Shown: positions 15,984-24,745 of the stretch, piece by piece
Position numbering within the stretch: position 1 is the stretch's first letter
Layout: each line of letters starts with the position of its first letter
Assembly (NCBI RefSeq): GCF_009362735.1
Contig: NZ_WHNP01000018.1
Span: 62,001 to 126,000 of the forward strand
Direction: 5' to 3'
Source of the DNA: Paraburkholderia franconis
GTDB lineage: Bacteria; Pseudomonadota; Gammaproteobacteria; Burkholderiales; Burkholderiaceae
DNA length: 64,000 nt
Program-made: the position numbers and the translations under genes
Notes under the pieces: model-generated
Database searches by the model: none
What the model was told of the DNA's origin: nothing
What the model saw: the letters and a program-made list of their open reading frames with translations, nothing else

Positions 15984-17372
15984 ATGACCGACCGCGCCCG
16001 CATCATTCCGCTGATCGTTGCCTGTCCGCTGTTCCTGCAAAACCTCGATACGTCGATCATGGCGACCGCGTTGCCGTCGATCGCGCGCTCGCTCGACGTC
16101 GAGGCGCTGCATCTGAATCTCGCGATCACCTCCTACCTGCTGAGCCTCGCTGTGTTCCTCCCCGCGAGCGGCTGGCTCGCCGACCGCTTCGGCGCGCGCC
16201 GCGTGTTCTGCTCGGCGATCGGCCTGTTTTCGTTCGCTTCCGCGCTGTGCGGGCTCGCCACATCGCTGCCGCAGCTCGTCGTGTTCCGCGTGCTGCAGGG
16301 CATGGGCGGCGCGATGATGGTGCCAGTCGGCCGCCTGATCCTGTTGCGCAGCGTGCCGCCCGCGCGGATGGTCGCGGCGATGGTGTGGTTCACCGTGCCG
16401 GGCGCTGTCGGGCGTCTCGCCGGGCCGCTGCTCGGCGGCTTCGTCGTGACGATCACGTCATGGCGCTGGATCTTCCTGCTGAATGTGCCGTTCGGCGTGA
16501 TCGGCGTGCTCTGCGCGCTGGCCTTCGTCGACGATACGCATGAGCACATCGACGAGCGTTTCGATCTGCCCGGCTTCATTCTGCTTTCGACGGGGCTCGT
16601 CGGGCTGGTCGGCGGGCTCGACACGGCGGGCCGCGGACTCGTGCCGCAATGGGTGACGTTCGCGTTCACGGGCACGGGCGCGCTGTCGATGCTGCTGTAC
16701 TGGCTCTATAGCCGCCGCCACGCGGACGCGATCATCGATCCCTTGCTGCTGCGCTTCAAGGCTTACCGGACAGCCGTGCTCGGCGGCATGCCGCTGCGCA
16801 TCGGCATCGGCGCGTCGCCGTTTCTGATGCCGTTGATGCTGCAACTGGGCTTCGGTCTCTCGCCGCTCACGTCGGGGTCGCTGAGCGTCGCGACGGCCGT
16901 CGGCTCGCTCGCCGTGCGCGGTGTGATGGGCCTCGCGATTCGCCGCATCGGCTTTCGCACGGTGCTGATCGGCGCGACCTGCATGACGGGCTGCTTCTAC
17001 GCGTGCTATGGCCTTTTCCGGCCGAGCACGCCGCATCTGCTGATCTTCTGCGTGCTGCTGGTGGGCGGCCTCTTCAATTCGCTGGCGATGGTCACGCTCA
17101 ACACGCTCGGCTACTCCGACATGCCCAAGCCGAAGATGAGCCGCGCGACGGCGCTCTCCGGCATGGCGCAGCAGCTTTCCGTGAGCGTGGGCGTTGCGTT
17201 CGGCGCGTCGCTGCTCGCGCTGACGGCGCATCTGCACGGCCGCAGCGCCGCGCATCTCGCCGCGCGCGACTTCTCGCCGGCGTTTTTCGTCGTCGGCGCG
17301 GCGGTGCTGTGCTCGCTGTTCTTCTTCGTGAAGCTGTCGAAGGACGAGGGCGCGGAGTTGCGGCAGCGTTAG
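15984..17372 (+). CDS. MFS transporter, DHA2 (14-TMS) family
   Basis: The 462-residue integral membrane protein has the features of proton-driven drug or metabolite exporters of the DHA2 group. Motif C-related LQNLDTSIMATALPSIARSL lies in the first membrane helix, GWLADRFGARRV is motif A in the first cytoplasmic loop, and FRVLQGMGGAMMVPVGRLIL follows. Alternating hydrophobic segments continue to the C-terminus. The ATG follows the purine-rich GTAAAAGAAAAAG. It may be expressed with the aminotransferase upstream or from the repeat-containing spacer. Substrate unknown. Confidence 0.92.
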   Translation: MTDRARIIPLIVACPLFLQNLDTSIMATALPSIARSLDVEALHLNLAITSYLLSLAVFLPASGWLADRFGARRVFCSAIGLFSFASALCGLATSLPQLVVFRVLQGMGGAMMVPVGRLILLRSVPPARMVAAMVWFTVPGAVGRLAGPLLGGFVVTITSWRWIFLLNVPFGVIGVLCALAFVDDTHEHIDERFDLPGFILLSTGLVGLVGGLDTAGRGLVPQWVTFAFTGTGALSMLLYWLYSRRHADAIIDPLLLRFKAYRTAVLGGMPLRIGIGASPFLMPLMLQLGFGLSPLTSGSLSVATAVGSLAVRGVMGLAIRRIGFRTVLIGATCMTGCFYACYGLFRPSTPHLLIFCVLLVGGLFNSLAMVTLNTLGYSDMPKPKMSRATALSGMAQQLSVSVGVAFGASLLALTAHLHGRSAAHLAARDFSPAFFVVGAAVLCSLFFFVKLSKDEGAELRQR

Positions 17373-17408
17373 CCGGTTCGCTCTCTTGCGCTCGTTCTTT
17401 TGCCGACG

Positions 17409-17957
17409 TCAGCCGCGCCGGCGCCGCGCAATGAACTCGCCTTCGAGATTCCACGTGATGCCGTCATCGGCGAGCGCGACACCTGTCCAGCGGAACGCGT
17501 CGTCGGTGATGTCGGTGAAGTTCCAGCAGATCGGCGTGCCGCTCGCACGCGTGCCGATCTGCACGATATCGCGGCCGACTTTCCTGGCGATCAGTTCGTC
17601 GCGCTGGCCGTTCACCGGATTGATGTACGTGACGCGCCACGCGCCGATCGACGGGTCCCAGACGCGCAGCGTCGTGCCGTACATGTCGAGGCCGGGCTCG
17701 CGTGGCGCACTACGGTCCGCGCGGCGCGGCATGATCCAGACGTCCTGCACCGCGCGCCCTTCGAGCGCCCAGCCGAAGTGAATCTCGCCTGTGAGGCGCC
17801 GCTCGCGCACGTCGACGCGATAGTGCAGCACGTCCATGTCCCAGCTGCCGACGAGCGAGCCATATAGATCGTCGGCGGCATCGATATCCGCTGCGCGACC
17901 GGGTGCGGCGAGTGCGGTGTGAAAGCCTGAAGCAAGCCCATGATCCAATGCGTTCAT
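17409..17957 (-). CDS. Conserved hypothetical protein (lipocalin-like, DUF1579-like?)
   Basis: A soluble 182-residue protein without signal peptide or membrane segments. The sequence alternates aromatic and polar residues in many short predicted strands (SWDMDVLHYRVD, GEIHFGWALEGRAVQDVWIM, WDPSIGAWRVTYINP, WTGVALADDGITW), a pattern seen in lipocalin-like or DUF1579-like beta-barrel proteins; I cannot confirm the family. The ATG at 17957 has GGAG nine bases upstream. It is divergent from an AraC regulator gene, 136 bases apart, and may be its target. It is convergent with the MFS transporter gene. Function unknown. Confidence 0.75.
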   Translation of the reverse strand: MNALDHGLASGFHTALAAPGRAADIDAADDLYGSLVGSWDMDVLHYRVDVRERRLTGEIHFGWALEGRAVQDVWIMPRRADRSAPREPGLDMYGTTLRVWDPSIGAWRVTYINPVNGQRDELIARKVGRDIVQIGTRASGTPICWNFTDITDDAFRWTGVALADDGITWNLEGEFIARRRRG

Positions 17958-17977
17958 TGCATGTTGCTCCGTTTGAC

Positions 17978-18016
17978 AGGTTCGGTTGAAGGGTCCGGTT
18001 GAAGAGTCCGGTTGAA
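17978..18016. repeat. 13-bp tandem repeat in divergent promoter
   Basis: Three near-identical 13-base units ending in CGGTTGAA lie directly upstream of the hypothetical gene start and about 80 bases before the AraC gene. They could be regulator sites in phase or simple slippage repeats. Confidence 0.7.
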
Positions 18017-18093
18017 AAAGGCGGCCGGGCGCGGCTCTGTGCGCCTGCCGCCGATGTGATAAAACAATCGTACGGACCCGTCGAGGTGACATC

Positions 18094-19032
18094 TTGGGGA
18101 AAATTGCCGTCGATCTCGACGCCGCGCTGCAACGACGCGATGTGCTCGGCGCGCGCGGCGACACACACATGCGCACGCTCGCGGCGGGCGATGGCTGGAC
18201 CGTCGTCGATGTGCTGTGCACGTTCGGTCCGCGCGACCGGCCGTTCGAAGAGCGGCACGCGGGCGTCTGCATCGCGATGGTGGTGGCGGGCGCGTTCGGC
18301 TATCGCTCGACGAGAGGGCGCGAGCTGCTGACACCCGGCTCGCTGCTGCTCGGCAACGCGGGCGAATGCTTCGAGTGCGGGCATCGTCATGCGCCGGGCG
18401 ATCGCTGCGTGTCGTTTCACTATCAGCCTGCGTACTTCGAGCGGCTCGCCGCCGATGCGGGCTTTTCACGCACGGACATCCCGTTCCGGCACGGCTGCAT
18501 GCCGCCGTTGCGCGCGTTTTCCGGCCTGATTGCGAAAGCCTGCGCGGGCGCGACTGATGCAACGGCGCTCGAAGCCTGGGACGAACTCGCCGTCGATCTC
18601 GCCGAAGCCACGCTGCGCTCGACGCAAGCCGATGCGAAACGCCGCGCCACGGAGGCGAGCGCATCGGCGTGGGCACGCGTCACGCAGATCGTGCGCCTGA
18701 TCGACGAAGCGCCCGATGCGCCGCACACGCTCGCGAGTCTCGCGCAGATGTGCGGGCTGTCCGATTTCTACTTTCTGCGCACCTTCGAACGCGTGGCGGG
18801 CGTCACGCCGCATCAATATGTGCTGCGCGCGCGGCTGCGTCACGCGGCGCTGCGGCTTGCCGGTGAGGACACGAAGATCGTCGATATCGCTCTCGATAGC
18901 GGCTTTAACGACGTGTCCAATTTCAATCACGCGTTTCGCGCTGAATTCGGCATGAGCCCGCGCGCGTGGCGCGTTCAGCGCGGCTCGCGTGAGGATTGTG
19001 TGGCTCGCATCCGCGAGGCATCGAAAGCATGA
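18094..19032 (+). CDS. AraC family transcriptional regulator
   Basis: The 312-residue protein has an N-terminal cupin-like sensory domain (about 20-150; it contains RGRELLTPGSLLLGNAGECF and GHRH, a possible metal or ligand pocket) and a C-terminal AraC/XylS double helix-turn-helix (about 200-300: LASLAQMCGLSDFYFLRTFE, HQYVLRARLRHA, SGFNDVSNFNHAFRAEFGMS). TTG at 18094 is chosen because GAGGTGACATC directly precedes it. The stop overlaps the next start codon as ATGA, so it is probably co-translated with the DUF3857 gene; the divergent hypothetical gene is another likely target. Confidence 0.9.
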   Translation: MGKIAVDLDAALQRRDVLGARGDTHMRTLAAGDGWTVVDVLCTFGPRDRPFEERHAGVCIAMVVAGAFGYRSTRGRELLTPGSLLLGNAGECFECGHRHAPGDRCVSFHYQPAYFERLAADAGFSRTDIPFRHGCMPPLRAFSGLIAKACAGATDATALEAWDELAVDLAEATLRSTQADAKRRATEASASAWARVTQIVRLIDEAPDAPHTLASLAQMCGLSDFYFLRTFERVAGVTPHQYVLRARLRHAALRLAGEDTKIVDIALDSGFNDVSNFNHAFRAEFGMSPRAWRVQRGSREDCVARIREASKA

Positions 19033-20930
19033 GCCGGCGTGTGCACCGGTTGCGCGCGGCTGCCATGCTGCCGCTGATCGTCTGCGCATGTGGCGCGGCC
19101 GCCGTGCACGCGCAGGAGCGCGTCGCGCCCGACGACGTGCCGCCGTCGACCACGGAACGCGACGTGCATCTCTTCGTCGTGCAGAAGGACGGTTCGGTCG
19201 AGGAGCACGACGATACGATTCTGCGCGCGAACACGACGAGCGGCGTCGACGAGATCGCGCAGCGCTACGTGTGGTTCAACAAGGACATCGAGCAGGTGCA
19301 GCTGCTCGCGGCGGAGACGATCGACGGCAGCGGCGTCGCGCATCCCGTCGGGCCGGACGGCATTCGCGACGTGCAGGAGCCGCGTTCGGCGGGCGCGCCG
19401 ACCTTCGAGGACGGCGTGCTGCGCACGGTGATCTTTCCGGGCGTCGAGCCGGGTTCGCGCGTGCATCTCGCGTTTCGCAAGACGCGCGCGGTGCCGTTGC
19501 AGGCGGGCACGTTCGCGTATTTCGTCGAGCCCACGCGCGGGCCCGTCGACATGCAGCAGCTGATCTTCGATCTGCCCGCCGACGTGCCGCTCTACGCCGA
19601 CGCGCGCGGCTATGTCGCGCTGCCGCCCGTGACGGAGAACGGACGCACGCGCTACACGTTCGAATACCATCACGGACCCTATGCGCCCGTCGAGTCTGGC
19701 GCCGTCGGCTATCCGACATACGGCGACCGCCTGATGGTCTCGACGACGCGCGACTTTGCCGCATTCGCCGAACGTTATCGTGCAGCCGCGTACGATCCGA
19801 CCTGGCGCGACCCGAGCGTCGTGCAACTCGCGCAATCGCTGACGGCGCAGACCGACGATCCGCGCACGAAGGCGCAAATCCTTTACGACTGGGTGCGTCT
19901 GAACATCCGCTATGTCGCGCTTTTTCTCGGCGAGACGGCGGCCATGCCGCACAAGGTGAGCGACATCCTGCGCAACCGCTACGGCGACTGCAAGGATCAC
20001 GTCGCGCTCTTCGGCGCGATGCTGGCGGCCGTCGGCATCGACAGCCAGGCGGTGCTGCTCAATCTCGGGCCCGTCTATACGCTGCCCGACGTGCCGGGCT
20101 ACGGCGCGAGCGCGATCAATCACGCGATCACGTGGATTCCGTCGCTGCAGATGTACGCGGATACGACGGCGGGCGGAATCGGCTTCGGCTATCTGCCGCC
20201 GGGCGCGATGGACCGGCCCGTGCTGCTCGTCGACGACGGCGCGCTTGCGCGCACGCCCGCGACCCAGGAGCGCGACCGCAGCGTGCGGCTCGCCATCGAC
20301 GTCGATCGCACGGGCACGGCGGGCTTCACGTATCGCGTCGAGGACGCGGGCGTGTCCGCCGAACTGGAGCGCAACGTGTTTCGACGTGCGACGCGTCAGC
20401 GCTGGCAGCAGATCGCCGCCGACCGCTTGCGGCAGACGGGACTGCATGGCATCGCGCGCGTGCAGCCGGGCGAACTACAGGCGACTACGGGCCCATTCTC
20501 GACGACGATGCAGGGCACGCTCGAACATTTCACGTGGTCCGACGGCACGACGGCGCTGCCCGCGCTGACGAGCCTGTCGGGCGGCATCGCGACCCAGGTG
20601 CAGGCGTGGCTCGCGGAGCCGGCGCGCACGCAGCCGTGGGTGTGCATCGGCGGCGATTTCGACGAGACGTCGCAGATCACGCTGCCCGATACGGTGCGCG
20701 TGACCGACATGCCGCAGGACACATCGGTGCGCGACCGTCTCTTCGATTACGAATCGCACTATGTGTTCGATCCGTCGTTGCGGATCGTGCAGATCACGCG
20801 GCGGTTGCACGCGCGTTTTGGGCATCAGGTGTGCGGCCCGGATGAGTTCGCACAGACGCGGGCGTCGCTGGTGAGGATCGAACGCGATGCGTTGTCGCAG
20901 ATCGTGGTGAGGGCAGGCCAGGGTGCCTGA
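19029..20930 (+). CDS. Secreted DUF3857 and transglutaminase-like domain protein
   Basis: The 633-residue protein starts with a signal peptide (about 1-28, ending AVHAQ). A DUF3857 domain covers about 45-220, then a transglutaminase-like cysteine-protease core: NRYGDCKDHVALFG with Cys321, INHAITW with His365 and a candidate Asp377. A beta-rich C-terminal region follows. Such proteins are predicted to act in the periplasm or at the envelope as peptidases, amidases or transferases, but their substrates are largely unknown. The start overlaps the AraC stop (ATGA). A dispersed repeat begins at the base after the stop codon. Confidence 0.85.
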   Translation: MSRRVHRLRAAAMLPLIVCACGAAAVHAQERVAPDDVPPSTTERDVHLFVVQKDGSVEEHDDTILRANTTSGVDEIAQRYVWFNKDIEQVQLLAAETIDGSGVAHPVGPDGIRDVQEPRSAGAPTFEDGVLRTVIFPGVEPGSRVHLAFRKTRAVPLQAGTFAYFVEPTRGPVDMQQLIFDLPADVPLYADARGYVALPPVTENGRTRYTFEYHHGPYAPVESGAVGYPTYGDRLMVSTTRDFAAFAERYRAAAYDPTWRDPSVVQLAQSLTAQTDDPRTKAQILYDWVRLNIRYVALFLGETAAMPHKVSDILRNRYGDCKDHVALFGAMLAAVGIDSQAVLLNLGPVYTLPDVPGYGASAINHAITWIPSLQMYADTTAGGIGFGYLPPGAMDRPVLLVDDGALARTPATQERDRSVRLAIDVDRTGTAGFTYRVEDAGVSAELERNVFRRATRQRWQQIAADRLRQTGLHGIARVQPGELQATTGPFSTTMQGTLEHFTWSDGTTALPALTSLSGGIATQVQAWLAEPARTQPWVCIGGDFDETSQITLPDTVRVTDMPQDTSVRDRLFDYESHYVFDPSLRIVQITRRLHARFGHQVCGPDEFAQTRASLVRIERDALSQIVVRAGQGA

Positions 20931-21122
20931 GGTGTGGGTGTCTCAGGTTCGTTTAGCCTGCCGCTGGCATCCGCGTATGCGCCTCGCGGCGCGGGCGTTG
21001 CCCCTGTGCGGGGCGGCACCTACTCTTCTTTGCCGCGGCAAAGAAGAGTAGGCAGAAGAAAGCCGCTCACACCGCCAGTGCTTGACATCTACCCACGGGC
21101 TCTCAACGTTCGGGGGCTCTAA
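20931..21122 (+). repeat. Solitary half-copy of the 0.8-kb dispersed repeat, with 34-bp palindrome
   Basis: From just after the DUF3857 stop codon this segment matches the arms of the repeats at 37.8 and 46 kb: a GCCGCTGGCATCCGCG start, then GCGCCTCGCGGCGCGGGCGT, TTGCCCCTGTGCGGGGCGGC, a large palindrome, and CACCGCCAGTGCTTGACATC near the end. The palindrome at 21019-21052 is perfect over 17+17 bases and replaces the 11-bp stem of the other copies, with paired substitutions in both arms. Confidence 0.85.
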
Positions 21123-21161
21123 CCAGCGCCTCGGTCACGAGAATCACGCGCGTGCAAAAAC

Positions 21162-21256
21162 GTACGTACACCAATTTATACGGCGATGATTTTTATGGCC
21201 ATAGATCCAGGCACCTGGTAAATCCGCCACCGTACCGTGGCGGTACGTACACCAAT
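21162..21256. repeat. 14-bp direct repeat flanking a stem-loop
   Basis: GTACGTACACCAAT occurs at 21162-21175 and 21243-21256. Just inside the second copy is a 7-bp stem (CCGCCAC at 21224-21230, GTGGCGG at 21237-21243). The stem lies about 35 bases beyond the stop codon of the minus-strand binding-protein gene and could act as its terminator, though no T-run follows. Confidence 0.5.
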
Positions 21257-21275
21257 CAAAGGACCGCGACGACCG

Positions 21276-22430
21276 TTACACGCCGCTCTTCGTCACGACA
21301 GGCACCCAAACTCCGTTCTTCACCTGATACAGCGTCGATGCCGCGCTCTTGAGCGCACCCGTGCCATCGAACGAGATCGTGCCCGTCACACCTTCAAAGT
21401 TGATGCTCTTGAGAGCCGGGCGGTACACCTTCGGGTCCGACGATTTCGCCGTCTGCATCGCCTTGATCACGGCCCAAGCCGCGTCATAGCCGAATGGCGC
21501 ATACGACAGGATGTCGTCGCCGAAGCGCTTCTTGAACTTCGCCGAGAAGTCCTTGCCGCCGGGCAGTTGAGCGAGCGGGCGGCCATATTCCCAGGCCATC
21601 GCGCCTTCGGCCGCTTCGCCCGCGAGCTTCACGAACTCGGGATCTTCGACGCCGCCGCCGCCGAGCAATTGCGCCGTCATGCCGAGCTGCTTCATCTTCT
21701 TCGCGATCGCGGCAGCCTGCGTGTCGAGTCCGCCGAAGAAGATCAGATCGGCGTTGGTCGCCTTGATCTTCGTGAGCTGTGTGCTGAAGTCGACGGCCGT
21801 GTTGCTCGTGAACTCGCGCGCGACGATATTGCCGCCCGCCGCCTTCACCGCCTTCTCGAACTCGTCCGCTTCACCCTGGCCGAACGCCGTGCGGTCGTCG
21901 ATGATCGCAATGCGCTTCGCCTTCGTCACCTGCACGGCGTACGTGCCTGCGTTGCCGGCGTTTTGCGCGTCGGTGGAGATCACCATGAACGTGTTCGCGA
22001 AGCCGCGGTTCGTGATGGTCGGGTTCGTCGCGGCGGGATCGATCATCGGAATGCCCGCCTGCTCGTAGACCTGCGACGCGGGAATCGTCGTGCCCGAATT
22101 GAAGTGGCCGACGATGCCGGACACGCTCTGGTCCACCAGTTTCTGCGCGGCCTGCACGCCGATGCGCGGGTCGGCCTGGTCATCCTCCGAGACCAGCTCG
22201 AAATGCGCGACCTTGTCGCCGATCCTGATCTTCTGCGCGTTGGCTTCCTCGATGGCAAGCCGCACGCCGTTCTGCAGGTCCTTGCCATACCCTGCGTTGG
22301 GGCCCGTCATCGGCGCGGCGAAGCCTATTTTTACGGGCATTTCGTCTGCGGCGAAACTGGTGAGCGGCGCGATGGACAGCACAGCGCCCAACATCACGGC
22401 AAACGGATTCAGCGTCTTGCAAAGGCTCAT
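21276..22430 (-). CDS. Branched-chain amino acid-type ABC transporter substrate-binding protein
   Basis: The 384-residue LivJ/LivK-type periplasmic binding protein has a signal peptide (about 1-28, cleavage after SFA-A), then VKIGFAAPMTGPNAGYGKDL, the family opening, and SEDDQADPRIGVQAAQKLVD. The two-lobe type I fold extends to the C-terminus. AAGGAG is five bases before the ATG. No permease or ATPase genes are adjacent, so it must use components encoded elsewhere or act alone. Ligand probably leucine, isoleucine, valine or a related amide; not decidable from sequence. Confidence 0.93.
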   Translation of the reverse strand: MSLCKTLNPFAVMLGAVLSIAPLTSFAADEMPVKIGFAAPMTGPNAGYGKDLQNGVRLAIEEANAQKIRIGDKVAHFELVSEDDQADPRIGVQAAQKLVDQSVSGIVGHFNSGTTIPASQVYEQAGIPMIDPAATNPTITNRGFANTFMVISTDAQNAGNAGTYAVQVTKAKRIAIIDDRTAFGQGEADEFEKAVKAAGGNIVAREFTSNTAVDFSTQLTKIKATNADLIFFGGLDTQAAAIAKKMKQLGMTAQLLGGGGVEDPEFVKLAGEAAEGAMAWEYGRPLAQLPGGKDFSAKFKKRFGDDILSYAPFGYDAAWAVIKAMQTAKSSDPKVYRPALKSINFEGVTGTISFDGTGALKSAASTLYQVKNGVWVPVVTKSGV

Positions 22431-22973
22431 GGTTTCTCCTTACATCGGCAGACAGGGATGGGAAAACAGCCGGCTTGCAGTGCGCGCTTCACGTCGGCTC
22501 GACGTCTGGTCTTGCGTCGAATGACGCGAAGCGCTACCGGTCGGATTGCTCGATGCAGTGTGTCGGCAGGTCTCCTTCGTGACGAAATCGGACAAATGCA
22601 CGGACGAGAGTACGGACGATGGAGCACGGACGGCAATGCTGGAAAACACCGAAGCCGCATCGCTTGCATGCCCTCCGCCGACGGACCTAAGCCCTCGCGC
22701 AACCCGCGTGCTGCAGCCGATCCGTGGCGCGAATATAGAAAGCCAATATGCTTGCGTCTTGGCAGTTCGCGGCATGTTGAATGCGCATTTCAGCACAGCG
22801 AGTGTGCCGGCTATCGAGCGGGGGCAGGGAAGATGCGCGTGTGGTTGGCCGCGCAAGGGGAGGGAATGTGCGGAGGCCGCGCGTCGTGTCCGCATCACGC
22901 GCTGGCGATCGCGCAACGCCCGTTGATGCAATAGATGCAGAAGGCGCCGCGCGTGACAATCAGTGTGATGCGC
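22431..22973. other. Non-coding interval upstream of the LivK-type gene
   Basis: About 540 bases with no frame that looks like a gene. It should contain the promoter of the minus-strand binding-protein gene. A somewhat AT-richer patch occurs near 22730-22770. No clear operator or RNA was recognised. Confidence 0.5.
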
Positions 22974-23435
22974 TCACTGCTCGCCTTGCATGCGCAGCAG
23001 TTCTTCGCGCAGACGCAGCAGCGGTTCTTTCATGTCGTCTTCGGCCCACGTGTCGAGATCGTCGATTGCGCGCTGGCAACCGTCGAGCACCACGTCGAGA
23101 TCGACGGGCACGCCGTTCGCGATTGCGAAGTGAAGGGTCTCGGCGAACTGCTGGCATTCGTCCGCGCCATACGAGATGTCGAGGTTGTCGCCGATCACTT
23201 CGGCGATGTTGCTGCGCGCCTTGTCGTCGGGCGTGACCATGTCGATGATGCCGCGCGCGACGGCGGGCGAATAGTAGAGCGCGATATCGAGCCATTGAGC
23301 CGCGTCGAAATCCGCTTCGCCGAACTGCGATTCGAAGAACTCGATCGCTTCCTGCTCGTGCGCTTCGTCTGCATCGGCGCTGATGCACAACTCTTCAAAC
23401 TGCTCTTCACGTTCGCTGCGGATAGTGCCGTCCAT
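22974..23435 (-). CDS. Small acidic hypothetical protein
   Basis: A 153-residue soluble protein, rich in Asp and Glu and mostly helical by pattern (EREEQFEELCISADADEAHE, DAAQWLDIALYYSPAVARGI, a leucine-rich C-terminus). No signal peptide, membrane segment or known catalytic motif is visible. I chose the ATG at 23435 because GAGG lies six bases upstream; a TTG eight codons earlier has no ribosome-binding sequence. A conserved Burkholderiaceae orphan is likely, but its role is unknown. Confidence 0.7.
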   Translation of the reverse strand: MDGTIRSEREEQFEELCISADADEAHEQEAIEFFESQFGEADFDAAQWLDIALYYSPAVARGIIDMVTPDDKARSNIAEVIGDNLDISYGADECQQFAETLHFAIANGVPVDLDVVLDGCQRAIDDLDTWAEDDMKEPLLRLREELLRMQGEQ

Positions 23436-23549
23436 CGGTGCCTCGTCTGCCAGTGCCAATAAAAATGCCGCGCGGTTTCACGCGGCACGCATTATAGGAC
23501 GTCAGGCAGAAAGGTAAAGTTCGCGGGGCGCTCGATGTATCGCCGGACG

Positions 23550-24413
23550 CTATGCGGACTCGACGACCCAGGCATCGAACCAGTCGCGCGGATGCGCGAT
23601 ATCGTCCTGCGCGGCGACGATCTCGAGTTCATAGCGTCCCGCGTCCCACGTCGCGCGCACGACTGCGTTGACGGCGGCCATCGTATGTTCGAACGCGCCG
23701 CGCACGGAATCGCCGTGCAGCATGCGCGCGACGAACACAGCGCTCGTCAGGTCGCCGACGCCGACGGGCTGCCGCGCGAACGGGTAGAGCGGGCGCTGTC
23801 CCATCCACGCTTCGCGCTCGGTGACGACGAGCATGTTGAAGCGGTCCGCAGCGCTGTTGCGATCGAGCAGATGCTTGACGAGCACCGTCTTCGGTCCGCG
23901 CTCCATCAGGTCGCGGCACGCGGCGACGGCTTCTTCGACGGTTTCGATCTCGCGGCCCACGAGCCGCTGCAATTCGCTGTGATTCGGGCACATCACGTCG
24001 GAGACTTCGGGCATCGTCCGCACGAGAAACTGCTGGATGCCGGGCTCGACGCGGCGGCCCGTCGCCGTGCCCATCACTGGGTCGCAGATATAGCGCGCAT
24101 GCGGATTCGCGGCCTTCACGGCGCGCACGATTTCGATCACCGCCTGCGCCTGCTCGGGCGTGCCGAGATAGCCCGACAGCACGGCGTCGCAGCGCGGCAG
24201 CACGCCGATCGCGCCGATGCCTTCGACGAGCGCGAGCATCTGCGATGCGTCGATCGCGCTGCCTTCCCAATGGCCGTATTGCGTATGGTTCGAGAACTGC
24301 ACCGTGTTGAGCGGCCACACGTTGACGCCGAGACGCCGCATCGGAAACACCGACGCGCTATTGCCTGCGTGCCCGAACACGACGTGTGACTGAATGCTCA
24401 GAACGTTTTTCAT
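23550..24413 (-). CDS. pdxY: Pyridoxal kinase PdxY
   Basis: The 287-residue protein has exactly the length of Escherichia coli PdxY. It phosphorylates pyridoxal (and less well pyridoxine) with ATP in vitamin B6 salvage. Ribokinase-fold features are visible: N-terminal VLSIQSHVVFGHAGNSASVF, CDPVMGTATGR, and the C-terminal VGVGDLTSAVFVARML, which carries the catalytic Asp of the GxGD motif. ATG at 24413 is chosen over longer in-frame starts because it gives the canonical N-terminus. The gene stands alone. Confidence 0.95.
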   Translation of the reverse strand: MKNVLSIQSHVVFGHAGNSASVFPMRRLGVNVWPLNTVQFSNHTQYGHWEGSAIDASQMLALVEGIGAIGVLPRCDAVLSGYLGTPEQAQAVIEIVRAVKAANPHARYICDPVMGTATGRRVEPGIQQFLVRTMPEVSDVMCPNHSELQRLVGREIETVEEAVAACRDLMERGPKTVLVKHLLDRNSAADRFNMLVVTEREAWMGQRPLYPFARQPVGVGDLTSAVFVARMLHGDSVRGAFEHTMAAVNAVVRATWDAGRYELEIVAAQDDIAHPRDWFDAWVVESA

Positions 24414-24745
24414 GTTGAACCGATATGGCGCGGCGAAGGCGCTGGTCGAATGCGGATCGGATGTATTGACGGGCACTGGGCACCCGGCAGGCAGCATGCG
24501 TTGGCTCATGCGCCAAACGGCTTGTCGGGCAGCCGCGCGCGACGTCCTTGCACCGTTTTGGCGTCGATGTCCATCGATACATGGACAGCATGCGCGTTAT
24601 GCCCTGATCAGCACAAGATACATGAGTTTTCGCGCGACGGAAGCGATCCGGCCCCTTCGTGTTGCGCCGAACCATCACCGCGAAGGCCGTTGGCACAGCC
24701 GCTTGCGCCCGGTCACGTGGCGCCGCAGCACGCCTTGACGCGCGC
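24414..24745. other. pdxY promoter region
   Basis: The 330 bases between the glgA stop and the pdxY start carry no gene. A dyad GTCCAT-N6-ATGGAC at 24569-24586 lies about 155 bases upstream of pdxY and could be a regulator site. No B6-sensing regulator gene is adjacent. Confidence 0.4.
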
